From assembly GCA_964609375.1 (NCBI GenBank), contig CAZSSA010000021.1, positions 1 to 29,377 of the forward strand: 29,377 nt of DNA. Reading direction: 5' to 3'. The notes beneath the pieces are model-generated. The model worked only from the letters and a program-made list of their open reading frames with translations. It did not search any database and was not told where the DNA came from. This DNA is from CAZDUS01 sp964609375. Its GTDB lineage: Bacteria > Verrucomicrobiota > Kiritimatiellia > CAIKKV01 > CAITUY01. The position numbers and the translations under genes are program-made. Shown in pieces: positions 16,121 to 23,377 of the stretch (positions are counted from its first letter, which is position 1; each line of letters starts with the position of its first letter).

Positions 16121-18238
16121 ATGAAGCACAAAATCACCATCACGGTCTTCCTTGCCATCGCCGCCGCCTGCTTCATCCACCTCGGAACCCCCTCCCTCTA
16201 CGAGACCGATGAAGGCTTTGCCGCCAACCGCGCGGACAGTTTTTATCGTCACCACACGTGGCGTCTTTCCTTTGACGATGTTGGCGAAGACGGCCCGCAG
16301 TTCCGCAAACCCCCCCTGCTCTATTGGAGTGTGGCCACTCTTTACCACGTCATGGGTCGGACGATGTGGGCCGTTCGTCTTCCCACCGCCGTGGCTGGTT
16401 TTCTGTGCGCTTGGCTAACGTGGAGGCTGGCACGGCGATTCTTTGACAGCACGACCGGACTTCTGGCGGCACTGCTTCTTGTATCGACCCCTTTTGTTCT
16501 GCTGCATATCCGGACGGCGATGCTGGAAATGCCGCTGGTCTGCCTGATGCTGGCGGCGGCCTGTAGTTTCACTTTTTTCCGTCACCCTGTGCGGCGGGTA
16601 GCGGGAGTGGGGCTGGCGGCGGGTGCGGCTGTTCTGCTGAAGGGAGGTGCAGGCGCCTATGTGCTGGTGGTTCCGCTGATCTTCGGCCTCATTTACCGCC
16701 GGTTCAGCCTTGCGGCCGTGGGAGAGGCAATCCTGGCCTGTCTGGTGGCGGCTGTCCTGCCTGTCGCCTACTTTGTTGCCGTGCCACCTGAATACCGAAT
16801 GACCATGATTCATCGGTTGTTTATCGAGGAAGCCAGCGAACGTATTCGCCTTTTCAGTCATGTACTCGAACGATTGCCCGCTGCTGTCAAGGTTCTGCAG
16901 AATACGCTTGGCTGGCATGTTCCCGCAGCGGCGTTTGGATTTCTTCTGGTTGCCGCTGGAATTCGCCGCCATAACGCATGGGAGCGTGCGGCTTTCCTTG
17001 CCCTTGTGATTGTTGCCGCCCTGCCCCTTCTTTGGGTCTACGCCTCGATGGTACATCCCTTTCCCCGTTATCTTCTGCCCGCTTATCCTTTGCTGCTGAT
17101 CCTTTCCGTTGCTTTTGTTCGCGGGGCGTTTTCCTTCCGCTGGCCCATTCTATGGCTCATGCCGTTTGCGATAGCGGCAGGAGGCATGGGCCCCTCCCCC
17201 TGGCGGTGGATTCCTGCCGGTATTGCCGGCTCCATAGGTCTGCTTACCCTCTGGCTCTCCTTTCGCACACATGGTGTCAAGGGAACCGATGCCTTAACCA
17301 AGGATCACTTTTCACCGTTTCGCAAGGGGCTTTCCTGGGTTCTTCTGGCGGGCATAACCGTTCCTTCAGTGTTTATTCCTTCAGCGTCGATGTATCATCC
17401 CGGTCCTGATCGGGGCCCCCGTCCCGAGCTCGTCCCGCTCGCCAAGCGCTTGCAGGAGCTGGTCCCGGACGATGGCAAAGTGGTCGTTGAAGAACGGATG
17501 AAATGCCACACCATCCTGTTCTATGGACGACGTTCAATTGATTCGATGGAGGACTGGCTTCTGACCGCCGCCCGGCCGGGGGAGAGCCGCTATGGCATTT
17601 TCCTTCATGCACCACCGCGGGATATACCCGGTGTCGACGTGGCGAAAATAGACCAGTCCGGCTCTTGGCAATTATTGAAAGTGACGTTGACCTCCACGAA
17701 CGTGCCATGGGCGGGCATATTATTCGCAAAGGAGAGTCAACGCGCCGCTATGGCCACCATGCTTGATGTGATGGCGGTTGAGGCCGTGCCCTTTGACAAG
17801 GGGTTTGTGCTACAACGCATCCCGGATTCAGGGCCTCTCGTGGAGCAACCTTTATTCCATGGTGATCGAGAGGGTCAGCGGCCAATAACGCGGGACGCCC
17901 CCTTCGTTATTCTTCCGGGAACGAGTTTTTGGGTTACCTTCCCCTCGCCAACGGTGTGTGCGGGATTCGACCTCATTCCTGCAACCAAACGGGAGCAGGT
18001 GGAAGGATGGAAGGTGGAATACCGCCTCCAGGGAAGTGATGTCTGGACTCTGCAATGCTCCGTTGAAAAACCGCTCGCCAATTCCTATGCCATCACCAAC
18101 GGTCGCTTGGAGAAAACGTCGAAACGTGGATTGCGCCTGCGATTTGCTCCGGTAACAGCGGTGCAGTGGAAATTCACCCGAATGTCGGGATTCCCGATGA
18201 CGCTGAGTGAAGTGATTGGTGTCGGGCCAAGACGTTAG
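16121..18238 (+). CDS. ArnT/PMT-like (GT39-type) glycosyltransferase with C-terminal beta-sandwich
   Basis: A 705-residue protein. The N-terminal part is an integral membrane GT-C transferase: first loop SLYETDEGFAANRADSFY with the Asp30-Glu31 pair, then PQFRKPPLLYW and RLPTAVAGFLCAWLTWRLARRFF, as in ArnT and related 4-amino-arabinose or mannosyl transferases that use polyprenyl-phosphate sugars. Ten or so hydrophobic segments run to about residue 425. A periplasmic domain follows, and the last 110 residues (FVILPGTSFWVTFPSPTVCAGFDL through WKVEYRLQGSDVW and AVQWKFTRMSG) look like a discoidin (F5/8 type C) fold that may bind sugar. There is no clear Shine-Dalgarno; 73 nt separate it from the DUF2079 gene. 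Substrate unknown. The stop is 10 nt from the convergent barrel gene. Confidence 0.85.
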   Translation: MKHKITITVFLAIAAACFIHLGTPSLYETDEGFAANRADSFYRHHTWRLSFDDVGEDGPQFRKPPLLYWSVATLYHVMGRTMWAVRLPTAVAGFLCAWLTWRLARRFFDSTTGLLAALLLVSTPFVLLHIRTAMLEMPLVCLMLAAACSFTFFRHPVRRVAGVGLAAGAAVLLKGGAGAYVLVVPLIFGLIYRRFSLAAVGEAILACLVAAVLPVAYFVAVPPEYRMTMIHRLFIEEASERIRLFSHVLERLPAAVKVLQNTLGWHVPAAAFGFLLVAAGIRRHNAWERAAFLALVIVAALPLLWVYASMVHPFPRYLLPAYPLLLILSVAFVRGAFSFRWPILWLMPFAIAAGGMGPSPWRWIPAGIAGSIGLLTLWLSFRTHGVKGTDALTKDHFSPFRKGLSWVLLAGITVPSVFIPSASMYHPGPDRGPRPELVPLAKRLQELVPDDGKVVVEERMKCHTILFYGRRSIDSMEDWLLTAARPGESRYGIFLHAPPRDIPGVDVAKIDQSGSWQLLKVTLTSTNVPWAGILFAKESQRAAMATMLDVMAVEAVPFDKGFVLQRIPDSGPLVEQPLFHGDREGQRPITRDAPFVILPGTSFWVTFPSPTVCAGFDLIPATKREQVEGWKVEYRLQGSDVWTLQCSVEKPLANSYAITNGRLEKTSKRGLRLRFAPVTAVQWKFTRMSGFPMTLSEVIGVGPRR

Positions 18239-18248
18239 CCGGTTATGC

Positions 18249-19106
18249 TTAAAACACGTACTTCACGCCTGCGCCATAGGCCATGTTGCTCAAGGGGATG
18301 GTTTTGGAATCCCTGATCTCCTGTGCGATTCGATAGCCCATCTTGGCGTCGAGATCCATATGCCGCCAATACAAGTCTGCCGACCAATGTTGAGAGATCC
18401 TCACATCCAGCCCGGCGGTCAAGACAACCCCATTGGCGCTGTCATCCGGAAGCATTTCCCGCGTTTTTCCGCGAGGAACGGATGGGCTTCCCAGTTCGGC
18501 ATAACTTTCAGGACTGGCATAGCCGAGTGCCCACCAGGGCTCTTCTTCGAATTTAACCGACATGAATGCCATCCCGAGTCCAACATGGGGGGTTACCCGT
18601 GTTTTATTCGGGTAGCGGGCCATCAGGGATGCCATCGGCCCTTGTGCGATGAGATTGCCATCGCTAATCCCTTCCGGATCGTCGTTGTGTGTTCGCGCCT
18701 CCACACGATCCCACGTCAGCTCCACGCCGACATACCGATGGAACCACCAGTCGGCATACACCTTGGTGGGTGAATTATCCTGGATGGCTTCCAGCTTGTC
18801 GATATGCCCCAAGAACGTGTTCTTCCGCTCGGTTTCCAATTCGAAATGGGTAAATCGTGTGCCAAGGCTGAATCCTTCCAGGGAGAAGACCGCCTTGTCG
18901 ATGTCAGGAATTGCCGCGGCGGGTTCTGTCGGGACGGGAGTAACGACCGATTCCGGGAGGGCCGTCGGCGCCGGTGTACTGATGACCGCCTGATTGGTAT
19001 CGACGTTGGCTGTGGCGGAGGACACATCGCCCGTAACCGTTGTTTCTGCCTTTGCGGCTAATGCTCCTGCCATTACCAGAACCAGTGCCAGGCGAGATGT
19101 AGTCAT
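18249..19106 (-). CDS. outer-membrane beta-barrel protein
   Basis: A 285-residue exported protein with signal peptide MTTSRLALVLVMAGALAAKA (residues 1-20), then a Thr/Pro/Ala/Val-rich linker (about residues 21-70) and a region of alternating polar and apolar strands with aromatic girdles (KVYADWWFHRYVGVELTWDRVE, VTPHVGLGMAFMSVKFEEEPWW, WSADLYWRHMDLDAKMGYRI). It ends ...YGAGVKYVF, a terminal Phe typical of barrel proteins folded by BamA. The shape suggests an OmpW/OmpA-type 8-strand barrel. The family is not clear. ATG 19104-19106 has a strong AAGGAG 6-8 nt upstream. The 46-nt spacer to the nucleotidyltransferase gene shows no clear promoter. Confidence 0.78.
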   Translation of the reverse strand: MTTSRLALVLVMAGALAAKAETTVTGDVSSATANVDTNQAVISTPAPTALPESVVTPVPTEPAAAIPDIDKAVFSLEGFSLGTRFTHFELETERKNTFLGHIDKLEAIQDNSPTKVYADWWFHRYVGVELTWDRVEARTHNDDPEGISDGNLIAQGPMASLMARYPNKTRVTPHVGLGMAFMSVKFEEEPWWALGYASPESYAELGSPSVPRGKTREMLPDDSANGVVLTAGLDVRISQHWSADLYWRHMDLDAKMGYRIAQEIRDSKTIPLSNMAYGAGVKYVF

Positions 19107-19152
19107 TGTTGTCTCCTTGTAGATGGATGCCCTGTAAATGCGTGACTCTCTA

Positions 19153-19881
19153 TCATGGAGCCGGGCCGCTTTCAATTTTTCTCTCGCCGTCATGGTGTTG
19201 CAGACGGAGCAACATCAGTTCTTTAAACCCCGCCACTTTTCCTTTTTCTATAATCAAGTCCCGGAGGGTTGTTTTGTATTCTGGCGTCTTGGCGTCCCAT
19301 GCCTCGAAAATCTTGATCAATTCAGCGGCGGGAATGTGGTAGCCCTTTTCGGAATATTTGCAGAGGCGATAGAAGGCCATAACCGGGCAGGGAATCGAAT
19401 TAATCGTCACTTGGCGACGGAGCTCATCCTCCTCAAAGGAGGAATACTGCAAGACGGTTGAAGGGTTGATAATGGCAACCTGTAGCACGGAAAGATCGGA
19501 GCCCGACAGAACGGTTTCAACGCTTCCGAACAATGCAATTTCACCAAGGTTAATGGGCTTTACCAACTGGACGACATCACAGAGCTTGCGACGCCATCGG
19601 GGACGCGTGTCGCGAAACGACAGGGAGGCGGTTGTGTTTTTTGTCAGGGTTAATCCTGCCTTTATCAATGCATGCTTTGCTTGCCCGAAGGCATCAGCCG
19701 TGATGCAATAAATATCAATGTCATCTGCGGCCACGGGGGTTCGATGCGGTGAGCATGCATAGCGGGCAAATCCGCCGGCAATGAAACAATCGGCGCCATC
19801 CAACATGTCGAAAACCTGTCGGACAATAGAGGCTCCCCGGCGAATCGTGCCTTCCACCAAGTGTGTTTTTCCCTGACTCAT
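19153..19881 (-). CDS. orphan nucleotidyltransferase-fold protein
   Basis: A 242-residue protein not assigned to a named family. Residues about 35-70 read FIAGGFARYA then DDIDIYCI, which matches the GG and DxD pattern of the DNA polymerase beta-like nucleotidyltransferase superfamily (metal-binding aspartates in DIDIY). The rest is mixed alpha/beta without a recognisable domain. The start is uncertain: I chose the ATG at 19879-19881 (MSQGKTHLVEG) since the next upstream segments read like shadow sequence, but there is no Shine-Dalgarno. It is divergent from mnmE, and its start lies about 136 nt from the mnmE start. It may act on nucleic acid or a protein target; the sequence does not say which. 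No toxin partner is visible beside it. Confidence 0.6.
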   Translation of the reverse strand: MSQGKTHLVEGTIRRGASIVRQVFDMLDGADCFIAGGFARYACSPHRTPVAADDIDIYCITADAFGQAKHALIKAGLTLTKNTTASLSFRDTRPRWRRKLCDVVQLVKPINLGEIALFGSVETVLSGSDLSVLQVAIINPSTVLQYSSFEEDELRRQVTINSIPCPVMAFYRLCKYSEKGYHIPAAELIKIFEAWDAKTPEYKTTLRDLIIEKGKVAGFKELMLLRLQHHDGERKIESGPAP

Positions 19882-20017
19882 GGAAAAACATGTACCATTG
19901 AACTTGAGCAGAGGCACGTCTTTTGTCAGGAAGGAGCGGCAAGAGGCGAAGAAAGAACAGGCCGGAAGAAACGACGGCATGGACTTGCAGGAGGATTTTG
20001 GGATAATTGGTGCGATG

Positions 20018-21376
20018 ATGAATATGAATAGCGACACTATTGCCGCCATTGCCACGGCGCCGGGCGAAGGTGCTATTGCGATTGTGCGCATTTCCGGTCC
20101 GGAAAGCGTAACGATTGCCGATCGTATATTTCGCAGCAAGGGGCCCCTCCCCTCGCGGCGTCAACCAGGCTCCTTTGTTCACGGGCGCATTGCATCCGGC
20201 GATGTCATTGCCGATGAGGTCATCCTGTTGATCTATCGTGCTCCGCATAGCTATACAGGCGAAGATTCCATTGAGATTCAAGGGCACGGCGGACCTGCTG
20301 CCGCCCAGCGTATTTTGCGCGCTGTTGTGGAGGCGGGTGGCCGGATTGCCGATCCCGGTGAATTCACCAAGCGTGCTTTTTTGAATGGCCGTATTGATCT
20401 GCTCCAGGCGGAAGCCGTTTTGGATTTGATTCGCGCCCGGTCAGACCGTGCCGCCGCTGCAGCTCTCGAACAACTGGAAGGCGGGCTCAGTCGTACGTTT
20501 GGCGCCATCTATGATCAAGTCCTGATAATGGCTGCTGATATCGAAGTGACCTTGGATTTCGCCGACGAGGATTTACCCCCTGACCTGATGAGTAATCTTC
20601 GTGGAAGGCTGATCTCGGTTGAAATGAGACTAAAAGACCTTCTTGCCTCTTGGGATGAGGGGCATATTTTGCGAGAAGGCGCTTTGATTGTTATTGGCGG
20701 AAAACCCAATGTAGGAAAATCGACACTGCTAAATCGGTTGCTTGGCGTAGATCGGGCTATTGTCAATCGCCTGCCAGGCACAACACGCGATATAATAGAA
20801 GAAAATATGGTCATAGATGGCTATCCGGTCCGACTTGTTGATACGGCTGGTTTGCGGCAAACTGACTGCGAGATTGAGGGTGAGGGAATACGGCGCGCCA
20901 GACAGTATGTGCAGAGGGCCGACATACTCATCTATATAGTGGATGGATCGCAACCGATGGACCGGGAAGATATTGATTGTCTTGCGCAAAAAAAATCGGG
21001 GAAAACGATATTGGTTGCGAACAAGGCAGATATTGGAATTGATCGGTCATATATGACTAATACGTCTATTTTGTCTTGTTCCCTACTCGAGGTCGGTGGG
21101 GCTGACATGATCATGAAAAGAATTGGAGAGAAGTTGTCAGGTTTGCACTCAGGCCAGCAGCGTTCGGTAATATCAGAGAGGCACCGCCGGTTAGTTATCA
21201 TGGCGCTCAAGGATATTACAGAGGCAACGCTACTGATCAACATGGACCAGCCAGATCCTGCGCTGGCGGCATCACGCCTGCGATCAGCCCTGGACGCACT
21301 GGGCGAAGCCACAGGAAGGGTTTATCATGACGAATTGCTTAACAGTATTTTTTCAAGGTTCTGTATAGGAAAGTGA
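20018..21376 (+). CDS. mnmE: tRNA uridine-5-carboxymethylaminomethyl modification GTPase MnmE
   Basis: With MnmG, MnmE forms the complex that installs cmnm5 at the wobble U34 of tRNAs reading A/G-ending codons. The protein (about 452 residues) has the N-terminal THF-binding part (SDTIAAIATAPGEGAIAIVRISG, GEDSIEIQGHGG, PGEFTKRAFLNGRIDLLQAEAVLDLI), the inserted G domain GKPNVGKST (about 228-236), TTRD (255-258), DTAG (275-278) and NKAD, and ends in the catalytic CIGK. The start is unclear: ATG 20015, 20018 and 20024 are all possible and none has a Shine-Dalgarno. A GATAAT (-10-like) lies at 20002-20007, so a leaderless message is possible. Its TGA is 13 nt before the mnmG GTG start. Confidence 0.95.
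   Translation: MNMNSDTIAAIATAPGEGAIAIVRISGPESVTIADRIFRSKGPLPSRRQPGSFVHGRIASGDVIADEVILLIYRAPHSYTGEDSIEIQGHGGPAAAQRILRAVVEAGGRIADPGEFTKRAFLNGRIDLLQAEAVLDLIRARSDRAAAAALEQLEGGLSRTFGAIYDQVLIMAADIEVTLDFADEDLPPDLMSNLRGRLISVEMRLKDLLASWDEGHILREGALIVIGGKPNVGKSTLLNRLLGVDRAIVNRLPGTTRDIIEENMVIDGYPVRLVDTAGLRQTDCEIEGEGIRRARQYVQRADILIYIVDGSQPMDREDIDCLAQKKSGKTILVANKADIGIDRSYMTNTSILSCSLLEVGGADMIMKRIGEKLSGLHSGQQRSVISERHRRLVIMALKDITEATLLINMDQPDPALAASRLRSALDALGEATGRVYHDELLNSIFSRFCIGK
21046..21057. repeat. palindrome GTCATATATGAC, copy 1 (inside mnmE)
   Basis: A perfect 12-bp palindrome embedded in GGTCATATATGACTA; the same 15 bp recur after mnmG at 23319-23333. It lies in the mnmE coding region, so the copy could be chance. 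Confidence 0.55.
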
Positions 21377-21389
21377 GCACTATTTTTTC

Positions 21390-23291
21390 GTGGAATACGA
21401 TGTCATAGTTGTCGGAGCTGGCCATGCAGGCTGTGAAGCGGCATTAGCCGCCGCAAGAATGGGAGCCAGCGTTGCCCTGGTTACCATGGAGCGATCTGCG
21501 GTCGCTCGTATGTCTTGTAATCCTGCGGTTGGAGGAATCGCTAAATCCCACATCGTCTGCGAACTAGACGCTCTTGGCGGTGAAATGGCCAGAAACACAG
21601 ATTATACTGGTATTCAATTCAGAACACTCAACACCAAGAAAGGAGTGGCTGTTCAAGCATTCCGGGTTCAATGCGACAAAGATGCTTATTCAAGAAGAAT
21701 GCTTTGTGTCGTCGACTCCGCGGATAGCTTATCTCTCATTGAAGCAACGGTGGCTGGTCTGATCATTGAAGGAGGGAGGCTTCAAGGCGTTCTCCTTGCC
21801 GATGGATCAAGTCTTAAGGGAAAGGCTGTTGTCATCACCACGGGAACTTTTCTGAGAGGAACAATTCATATCGGAAAAAAGAGTTTCCAAGGTGGACGAA
21901 ACGGCGAAAAGTCATCCATAGAACTCAGTCTTCAACTGCAAAGCCTTGGATTCCGTATGGAGCGTCTAAAGACAGGGACGCCTCCTCGGATCAGGAAAGA
22001 CTCCATAAACTGGTCAGCCACGATTGAGCAGGCAGGCGAAACACCGCCAATGTTCTTCTCGGAGAAGGCAAGGGAAGACAGAATGTTCCACGTGGAACAG
22101 AGGGGTGATATCGGGATTCAGGAAGCAGATTACAGATCCAAAGACACAGAAGAGTTCCACGTGGAACATTCTGCGATTCGGCCATGGCCACCGGGATCTT
22201 CACAGTTGCCATGCTATATCACGCATACCACGCCTGAAACCCATGACATTATCCGTGATAATCTTTCGAAAAGCGCCATGTATAGCGGGAGCATTACGGG
22301 TACCGGGGTGCGCTATTGCCCGTCAATTGAGGATAAAATTGTCAAATTTTCAGATAAGGACTCGCATCATGTTTTTTTAGAGCCGGAAGGAAGAAGCCAT
22401 TCTGATATATATCCGAACGGAACTTCGAACAGTCTTCCGGAGGATATTCAGGAGTTGATGATTCGTTCGATTCCTGGGCTTGAGCGTGCCGTTTTCAGTC
22501 AATGGGCATATGCCATCGAGTATGACTTTTCAGATCCGACTCAACTTTTTCATTCGCTGGAATCGAAACTGGTGGAGAATCTCTATTTTGCAGGTCAGAT
22601 TAACGGAACCACAGGATATGAAGAGGCAGCCGGGCAGGGATTTATTGCCGGCGTTAACGCCACGCGTAAGGGGCGTGGTCTGGCCGCGCTGACGCTTGGG
22701 CGTGGTGATGCCTATATCGGGGTTCTCATCGATGATCTCGTTACTAAAGGAACGAATGAGCCCTATCGCATGTTTACATCGCGGGCTGAACATCGGCTAC
22801 TGCTCCGTCAGGATAACGCTATCTTCAGGATGCTTCCTTTTGCTAAAGAGATTGGAATTCACGGCGATGATGTTGTCTCCCGCGTGGAAAAGCTATCCGC
22901 TGAGCTCAAGGCGGAATTGAATCGGCTTGAGCGTACTTATACTCAAAGTGGTTCATTGGCCCAGTTGCTGAGGCGCCCCGGAGTGTCGTACGCGGATCTT
23001 CCTGAGCGGGTCAATCTGGATCCTAAAGTCGTTGAGCAAGTGGAAATCGAGACTAAGTATGGCGGGTATATTCAACGGGAATCTTCACAAGTCTCAAAGT
23101 TGCAAGCGCTTGATAGTCAATGTATTCCTGATTGGATTGATTATGACTCAATCAAGGTGATGCGGTATGAGTGCCGGGAGAAGTTGAAAAGAATCCGTCC
23201 AGAATCCATAGGTCAGGCATCAAGGATTTCTGGAATCACTCCAGCTGATATTTCAATTTTATCGGTTATGATTAAGAGGGGTAAAAAGTAG
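21390..23291 (+). CDS. mnmG: tRNA uridine-5-carboxymethylaminomethyl modification enzyme MnmG, with in-frame parS insertion
   Basis: The FAD partner of MnmE (formerly GidA). The 633-residue protein begins EYDVIVVGAGHAGCEAALAAARMG (dinucleotide motif at 8-13), has MSCNPAVGGIAKSHIVCELDALGGEMARNTDYTG, VRYCPSIEDKIVKF and GYEEAAGQGFIAGVNA, and the usual helical C-terminus. The start is GTG 21390-21392 (translated Met), since the family starts here; a stop lies 24 nt upstream and no ATG is available. Between residues about 227 and 270, where E. coli has roughly 7 residues, it has about 45, holding FHVEQ (233-237) and FHVEH (256-260). These are the translations of two parS palindromes. rsmG and parAB do not follow. 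Confidence 0.95.
   Translation: MEYDVIVVGAGHAGCEAALAAARMGASVALVTMERSAVARMSCNPAVGGIAKSHIVCELDALGGEMARNTDYTGIQFRTLNTKKGVAVQAFRVQCDKDAYSRRMLCVVDSADSLSLIEATVAGLIIEGGRLQGVLLADGSSLKGKAVVITTGTFLRGTIHIGKKSFQGGRNGEKSSIELSLQLQSLGFRMERLKTGTPPRIRKDSINWSATIEQAGETPPMFFSEKAREDRMFHVEQRGDIGIQEADYRSKDTEEFHVEHSAIRPWPPGSSQLPCYITHTTPETHDIIRDNLSKSAMYSGSITGTGVRYCPSIEDKIVKFSDKDSHHVFLEPEGRSHSDIYPNGTSNSLPEDIQELMIRSIPGLERAVFSQWAYAIEYDFSDPTQLFHSLESKLVENLYFAGQINGTTGYEEAAGQGFIAGVNATRKGRGLAALTLGRGDAYIGVLIDDLVTKGTNEPYRMFTSRAEHRLLLRQDNAIFRMLPFAKEIGIHGDDVVSRVEKLSAELKAELNRLERTYTQSGSLAQLLRRPGVSYADLPERVNLDPKVVEQVEIETKYGGYIQRESSQVSKLQALDSQCIPDWIDYDSIKVMRYECREKLKRIRPESIGQASRISGITPADISILSVMIKRGKK
22084..22099. promoter_or_regulatory. 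parS site 1 (perfect ParB-binding palindrome) inside mnmG
   Basis: TGTTCCACGTGGAACA, a perfect 16-bp inverted repeat matching the known chromosomal parS core (consensus TGTTNCACGTGNAACA). ParB/Spo0J binds such sites to start a partition complex. Here it sits in the coding strand of mnmG and reads M-F-H-V-E-Q. Confidence 0.9.
22153..22168. promoter_or_regulatory. parS site 2 (one mismatch) inside mnmG
   Basis: AGTTCCACGTGGAACA, identical to the consensus except the first base. It reads E-F-H-V-E-H in mnmG. Its centre is 69 bp (23 codons) from site 1, so both palindromes are in the same reading-frame phase. Confidence 0.85.
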
Positions 23292-23319
23292 TGGCTATTT
23301 GGTCTAATGAGTTAAAATG

Positions 23320-23331
23320 GTCATATATGAC
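23320..23331. repeat. palindrome GTCATATATGAC, copy 2 (between mnmG and the FAD oxidase)
   Basis: The second copy of the 12-bp palindrome, in an 86-nt AT-rich spacer after the mnmG stop. Sharing of 15 bp with copy 1 in mnmE is notable, and the position between genes suits an operator or protein site. Confidence 0.55.
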
Positions 23332-23377
23332 TATATCGTATTATTAACTGGCGATGTCAGCTTAACCTGCAAAACGA

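Noticed and set aside
16253..16262. CACGTG in the ArnT-like gene (and another at 2848-2853) as possible parS
   Set aside because: Only the core six bases match; the flanks do not fit the 16-bp palindrome.
22024..22380. Second reading frame across the parS sites in mnmG (codes STWN at each palindrome)
   Set aside because: It is the shadow of mnmG; a palindrome gives similar peptides in all frames, and mnmG has full family similarity.
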